Positions 4,179 to 5,781 of a stretch of 5,781 nucleotides of DNA are shown piece after piece. Made by a program: the position numbers and the translations under genes. Source of the stretch: an uncultured Ruminococcus sp. GTDB taxonomy: Bacteria; Bacillota; Clostridia; Oscillospirales; Acutalibacteraceae. The number at the start of each line of letters is the position of its first letter. Position 1 is the first letter of the stretch. The notes beneath the pieces were generated by a model, which was not told the origin of the DNA, searched no databases, and was given only the letters and a program-made list of their open reading frames with translations. The stretch covers positions 1 to 5,781 of the forward strand of contig CACXDE010000326.1 of the NCBI GenBank assembly GCA_902766305.1. The letters are read 5' to 3'.

Positions 4179-4198
4179 TTTTGTTAATACTATATAAT
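4170..4198 (+). promoter_or_regulatory. Repressor promoter, rightward (P2)
   Basis: TTTACG (4170-4175), a 17-bp spacer and a perfect TATAAT (4193-4198) give a start near 4205, about 41 bases before the repressor ATG. The weak -35 lies inside operator A2, as expected for a maintenance promoter that its own repressor can tune. It is back to back with the leftward promoter. Confidence 0.55.
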
Positions 4199-4245
4199 TT
4201 TAGATATATTTATTTATGTGTTTTGCTGTGAAAGGAGCTGAATAT

Positions 4246-4575
4246 ATGGACGATACCTTGACTATGATTTTTTCATTAATCAAAAAGCAGAAGAAGAAAC
4301 AGACAGAACTTGCCCGATGCTTAGGGATAAAGCCACAAACAATTACTGACTGGAAAAGTGGTAAAAATAAATCATATATTAACTATATTAAACAAATTGC
4401 CGAATTTCTAAATGTTTCGACAGATCGTCTGTTAGGTATTGAACCGCAAAAAAGCACCCCTATCAAACAAGATAGAAGTGCTGTTATAGATCGCATTAAT
4501 GCTCTGCCTGATGATCAGTTTGAGAAGTTTGCTGCAAAGGCGGAGGGATATCTTGACGGTCTGGAGGATCAATGA
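4246..4575 (+). CDS. Short XRE-family repressor (CI-like)
   Basis: This 109-residue protein starts MDDTLTMIF. I chose ATG 4246 because AAAGGAG lies 8 bases before it; an in-frame ATG at 4216 has no such site. Residues about 5-63 form an XRE domain: KKQTELARCLGI, then KPQTITDWKSGKNKS as recognition helix and tail, and INYIKQIAEFLNVSTDRLLGI. The C-terminus (VIDRINALPDDQFEKFAAKAEGYLDGL) is a helical segment common at the ends of short Clostridia repressors and may mediate dimerisation. There is no S24/LexA-type peptidase domain, so RecA-driven self-cleavage is unlikely. It is divergent from the Cro-like gene across two matched operators, the classic repressor position. Its end overlaps no convincing downstream gene. 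Confidence 0.85.
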   Translation: MDDTLTMIFSLIKKQKKKQTELARCLGIKPQTITDWKSGKNKSYINYIKQIAEFLNVSTDRLLGIEPQKSTPIKQDRSAVIDRINALPDDQFEKFAAKAEGYLDGLEDQ

Positions 4576-4647
4576 TACCGTACTCTTCCAGTAGTTTTAT
4601 GATTCTTTCTGTTTGTTCTTCTCTCGAAATTTTTCGCACCATCCCTT

Positions 4648-4683
4648 AAAAAATTACCGCTCCGCAAGAGGATACGGAGCGAT
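4648..4683 (-). terminator. Intrinsic terminator, leftward
   Basis: On the minus strand, CGCTCCG and CGGAGCG form a perfect 7-bp stem, extendable by a T-G and an A-T pair, with a 10-base loop. AA and six T follow. The rightward reading lacks a T-run. It could stop leftward transcription from invading the repressor gene, or end a short RNA starting near 4786. Confidence 0.55.
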
Positions 4684-4698
4684 TCGGCTTGGTTTGAG

Positions 4699-4734
4699 TG
4701 TAGTACGATGCAGTGGTATAACTGTAGTATGATG
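4699..4734. repeat. Direct repeat TGTAGTAYGATG (two copies, 24 bp apart)
   Basis: Copies at 4699-4710 and 4723-4734 differ at one base. A looser third match (TAGTATGTATA) starts near 4748, also about 24 bp on. Spacing of about two helical turns could suit arm-type integrase sites or other protein binding, but the run is short and could be chance. Confidence 0.35.
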
Positions 4735-4757
4735 TTTAGCAAGATGATAGTATGTAT

Positions 4758-4781
4758 AACAGCAATTCCGTCTTTGCTGTT
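4758..4781. repeat. Perfect inverted repeat AACAGCAA / TTGCTGTT
   Basis: Eight-base arms (4758-4765 and 4774-4781) flank 8 bases. No U-tract follows on either strand, so it is not a terminator. In a leftward transcript starting near 4786 it would be the 5' hairpin. Confidence 0.45.
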
Positions 4782-4917
4782 CCTCTGCACTAATTATATC
4801 ATTTCTATAGGTATAATTACAAGACAATTTTAGTATCACTTTGGGATAATTATTGTATTTTTTGCGATATCAAAAATATATAACCTTTATCTTTTTTATA
4901 TAGAAAGGAGTGGTTTT

Positions 4918-5427
4918 ATGGGATTATTTACACCAGCAAAATGGAAAGTTTATCAAAATCAAAAACTTGGTAATAAATTTGATCCAGTATTATCATTGGC
5001 TTTCAATAGTCGAAGAAGAGATTATGCTATGTTGAATTTCGACAATTATGTTCGCCAATTCAATGATAGTGTAAATATTGCCAGCACTACCAAAAAGCCT
5101 GATGTTTTCTTTGAAAGATATGATTTTGCACTTCAAAGAATCATTGCTGTAATTTATATGCGAAAATATGTAAAGGTAAAAATGAATTCTCCCGAAAAAT
5201 CTGCTAATGAATTGATAGATCGAAAACAAGAATTTATCAGAGATTTAATCAGCCGGCGGGCTGAGGTACTAAAAGAAAAGCTCACAAAACTAAAGACTCC
5301 GGCAAGTAAAAAGAAGAATATAGCTAAATTTGAAGAAGAGTTTATTCCATATCATACTGAGATGTCACAGGAAAATATTGATTATATAAAGCGAACTGTT
5401 GACTATTATATGCGGAATTGCGAATAA
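4918..5427 (+). CDS. Unknown 169-residue protein, probable prophage cargo
   Basis: AAAGGAG lies 7 bases before the ATG. I do not recognise the protein. It is basic and mostly helical, with a short N-terminal MGLFTPAKWKVYQNQK segment. A central region (VFFERYDFALQRIIAVIYM) follows. A long Lys/Glu-rich helical part (about 95-145: SANELIDRKQEFIRDLISRR and KEKLTKLKTPASKKKNIAKF) looks like a coiled coil, and the end reads IDYIKRTVDYYMRN. It has no signal peptide, no clear membrane span, no Cys cluster and no HExxH metalloprotease motif, so it is not an ImmA-type anti-repressor. Its codons are more AT-rich than those of the left operon, a sign of separate origin. It lies 10 bases before a zinc-ribbon membrane protein; the two may work together. 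Confidence 0.75.
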   Translation: MGLFTPAKWKVYQNQKLGNKFDPVLSLAFNSRRRDYAMLNFDNYVRQFNDSVNIASTTKKPDVFFERYDFALQRIIAVIYMRKYVKVKMNSPEKSANELIDRKQEFIRDLISRRAEVLKEKLTKLKTPASKKKNIAKFEEEFIPYHTEMSQENIDYIKRTVDYYMRNCE

Positions 5428-5437
5428 GGAGGAAATT

Positions 5438-5617
5438 ATGGCAAATACAAAAAAATGTAAATATTGTTGTTCTGAAATTGACGAGAAAGCAAAAGTTTGT
5501 CCTTTTTGTCAGCGCGAGCAATCATCAGTAGCTAAAATTATTGTTGGATTTTTATTTTCTTTAGTTGTATTACTTCTGTTATTGGCTTTTATAATCCTTC
5601 CAGCGATTCAAAGTTAA
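5438..5617 (+). CDS. Zinc-ribbon, single-span membrane protein
   Basis: This 59-residue protein starts MANTKKCKYCC. AAGGAGG lies 5 bases before ATG 5438, and that site decides the start over an in-frame ATG at 5399 inside the previous gene. Cysteines C7-x2-C10 and C21-x2-C24 form a classic CxxC...CxxC zinc ribbon (CKYC, CPFC) with an extra C11. A hydrophobic helix of about 24 residues (32-56, AKIIVGFLFSLVVLLLLLAF and on) anchors the protein and leaves only three residues after it. The ribbon would face the cytoplasm if the helix runs inside to outside. Such fusions are common in Firmicutes, often beside phage or secretion genes, without a firm function. It is probably co-transcribed with the 4918 gene. 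Confidence 0.8.
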   Translation: MANTKKCKYCCSEIDEKAKVCPFCQREQSSVAKIIVGFLFSLVVLLLLLAFIILPAIQS

Positions 5618-5636
5618 AACATAGGAGTGTGATCTT

Positions 5637-5781
5637 ATGGCAAAAGCTAAGCAGCTTCCGAGCGGCTCCTGGCGAGTGCAAGTGTATGATAAGGAACTGA
5701 AAAAAACAGTTTCCTTTACCTCAAAGTTACCGGGCAAGGCAGGAAGAAACGAAGCTGAGCTCATGGGCCGTGAATACCTTG
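5637..5781 (+). CDS. int: Tyrosine integrase, N-terminal part (cut by right edge)
   Basis: Only the first 48 residues are present, starting MAKAKQLPSGSWRVQVYD. AGGAG lies 9 bases before the ATG. The pattern LPSGSWRVQVYD...KKTVSFTSKLPGKAGRNEAE is the arm-type DNA-binding (AP2-like) N-terminal domain typical of Tn916/phage tyrosine recombinases, which read a Gly-Ser-Trp beta-turn and then a strand ending in a T/S-F-T motif. The catalytic R-H-R-Y domain lies beyond the window, so activity cannot be judged. It follows the zinc-ribbon gene by 19 bases and may share its transcript. Base composition is closer to that of the left operon than to the two genes before it. It marks the element's integration end; the attachment site should lie to the right. 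Confidence 0.85.
   Translation, partial: MAKAKQLPSGSWRVQVYDKELKKTVSFTSKLPGKAGRNEAELMGREYL

Larger units (their letters stand above)
4576..4917. other. Non-coding 342-bp stretch between repressor and cargo genes
   Basis: I see no convincing protein gene on either strand. The stretch holds a terminator-like hairpin reading leftward (4648-4683), a direct repeat TGTAGTAYGATG at 4699-4710 and 4723-4734 with a partial third copy near 4748, an 8-bp-arm hairpin at 4758-4781, and a possible leftward promoter at 4793-4822. The last 100 bases are very AT-rich and hold TATAAT (4812-4817) but no good -35, so the promoter of the 4918 gene is not resolved. Confidence 0.6.

Noticed and set aside
4064..4198. 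Plus-strand 44-codon TTG frame downstream of P1
   Set aside because: It has no ribosome site, runs through the operators and leftward promoter, and ends inside the P2 -10 box; it is chance in AT-rich DNA.
4572..4649. Plus-strand 25-codon frame overlapping the repressor stop as ATGA (MIPYSSSSFMILSV...)
   Set aside because: The overlap mimics coupling, but the peptide is Ser-rich without a pattern and the bases look more coding-like on the other strand.
4569..4839. Two minus-strand open frames of 61 and 73 codons
   Set aside because: They lack ribosome sites, have an unconvincing composition (Ile/Leu/His-rich, or ending in an Arg/Asn-rich run), and cross a terminator hairpin and repeats.
4993..5229. 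Minus-strand 78-codon frame opposite the 4918 gene
   Set aside because: It has no start signals, and the plus-strand gene has a strong ribosome site and coherent protein composition.

Overview
The window looks like the immunity and early-replication region of a temperate phage (prophage) or a related integrative element in a low-to-medium-GC Clostridia host. A Ruminococcus or other Oscillospiraceae host is my inference from protein style, strong GGAG ribosome sites and consensus sigma-A promoters; no marker gene fixes the genus. Everything is packed as short, overlapping, co-directional genes on either side of one divergent control region.

Left arm (1-3970, minus strand): one long leftward operon of about thirteen genes. 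In transcription order it holds a Cro-like XRE regulator (3764-3970), a second HTH protein (3477-3722), a 42-residue single-span membrane protein (3339-3467), a 55-residue small protein (3188-3355), a Cys-rich 57-residue protein (3012-3185), three unknown small proteins (2751-2999, 2527-2754, 2243-2494), a protein made almost wholly of five 15-residue repeats (1971-2240), a single-stranded DNA-binding protein (1483-1974), a replication-organiser-like protein (676-1449), a PcfK/AcrIIA9-like protein (296-661) and the start of a PcfJ-like protein that runs off the left edge. Neighbours overlap by ATGA or are separated by a few bases to a few tens of bases, so translation is probably coupled through much of the operon.

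Control region (3971-4245): a compact switch. A near-consensus leftward promoter (TTGACT, 17 bp, TATAAT) carries a 17-bp near-palindrome exactly in its spacer. A near-identical copy 30 bp away covers the -35 of a rightward promoter that serves the repressor gene. A second, unrelated perfect dyad (TTAACTYTGTTAA) occurs twice: once over the leftward start site and once touching a perfect-consensus rightward promoter (TTGACA, 17 bp, TATAAT). That promoter points head-on at the leftward one. The layout recalls a CI/Cro switch with convergent promoters, but the parts are not ones I recognise.

Right arm (4246-5781, plus strand): a short XRE repressor without a peptidase domain, a 342-bp non-coding stretch with a minus-strand terminator-like hairpin and repeats, a 169-residue unknown protein with AT-rich codon use, a 59-residue zinc-ribbon membrane protein, and the N-terminus of a tyrosine integrase cut by the right edge. 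The two proteins between repressor and integrase sit where lysogenic-conversion or superinfection-immunity cargo is often found. The most interesting items are the switch architecture, the PcfK/AcrIIA9 homologue beside PcfJ (a possible anti-Cas9 protein), the 15-residue repeat protein and the two-gene cargo next to the integrase.
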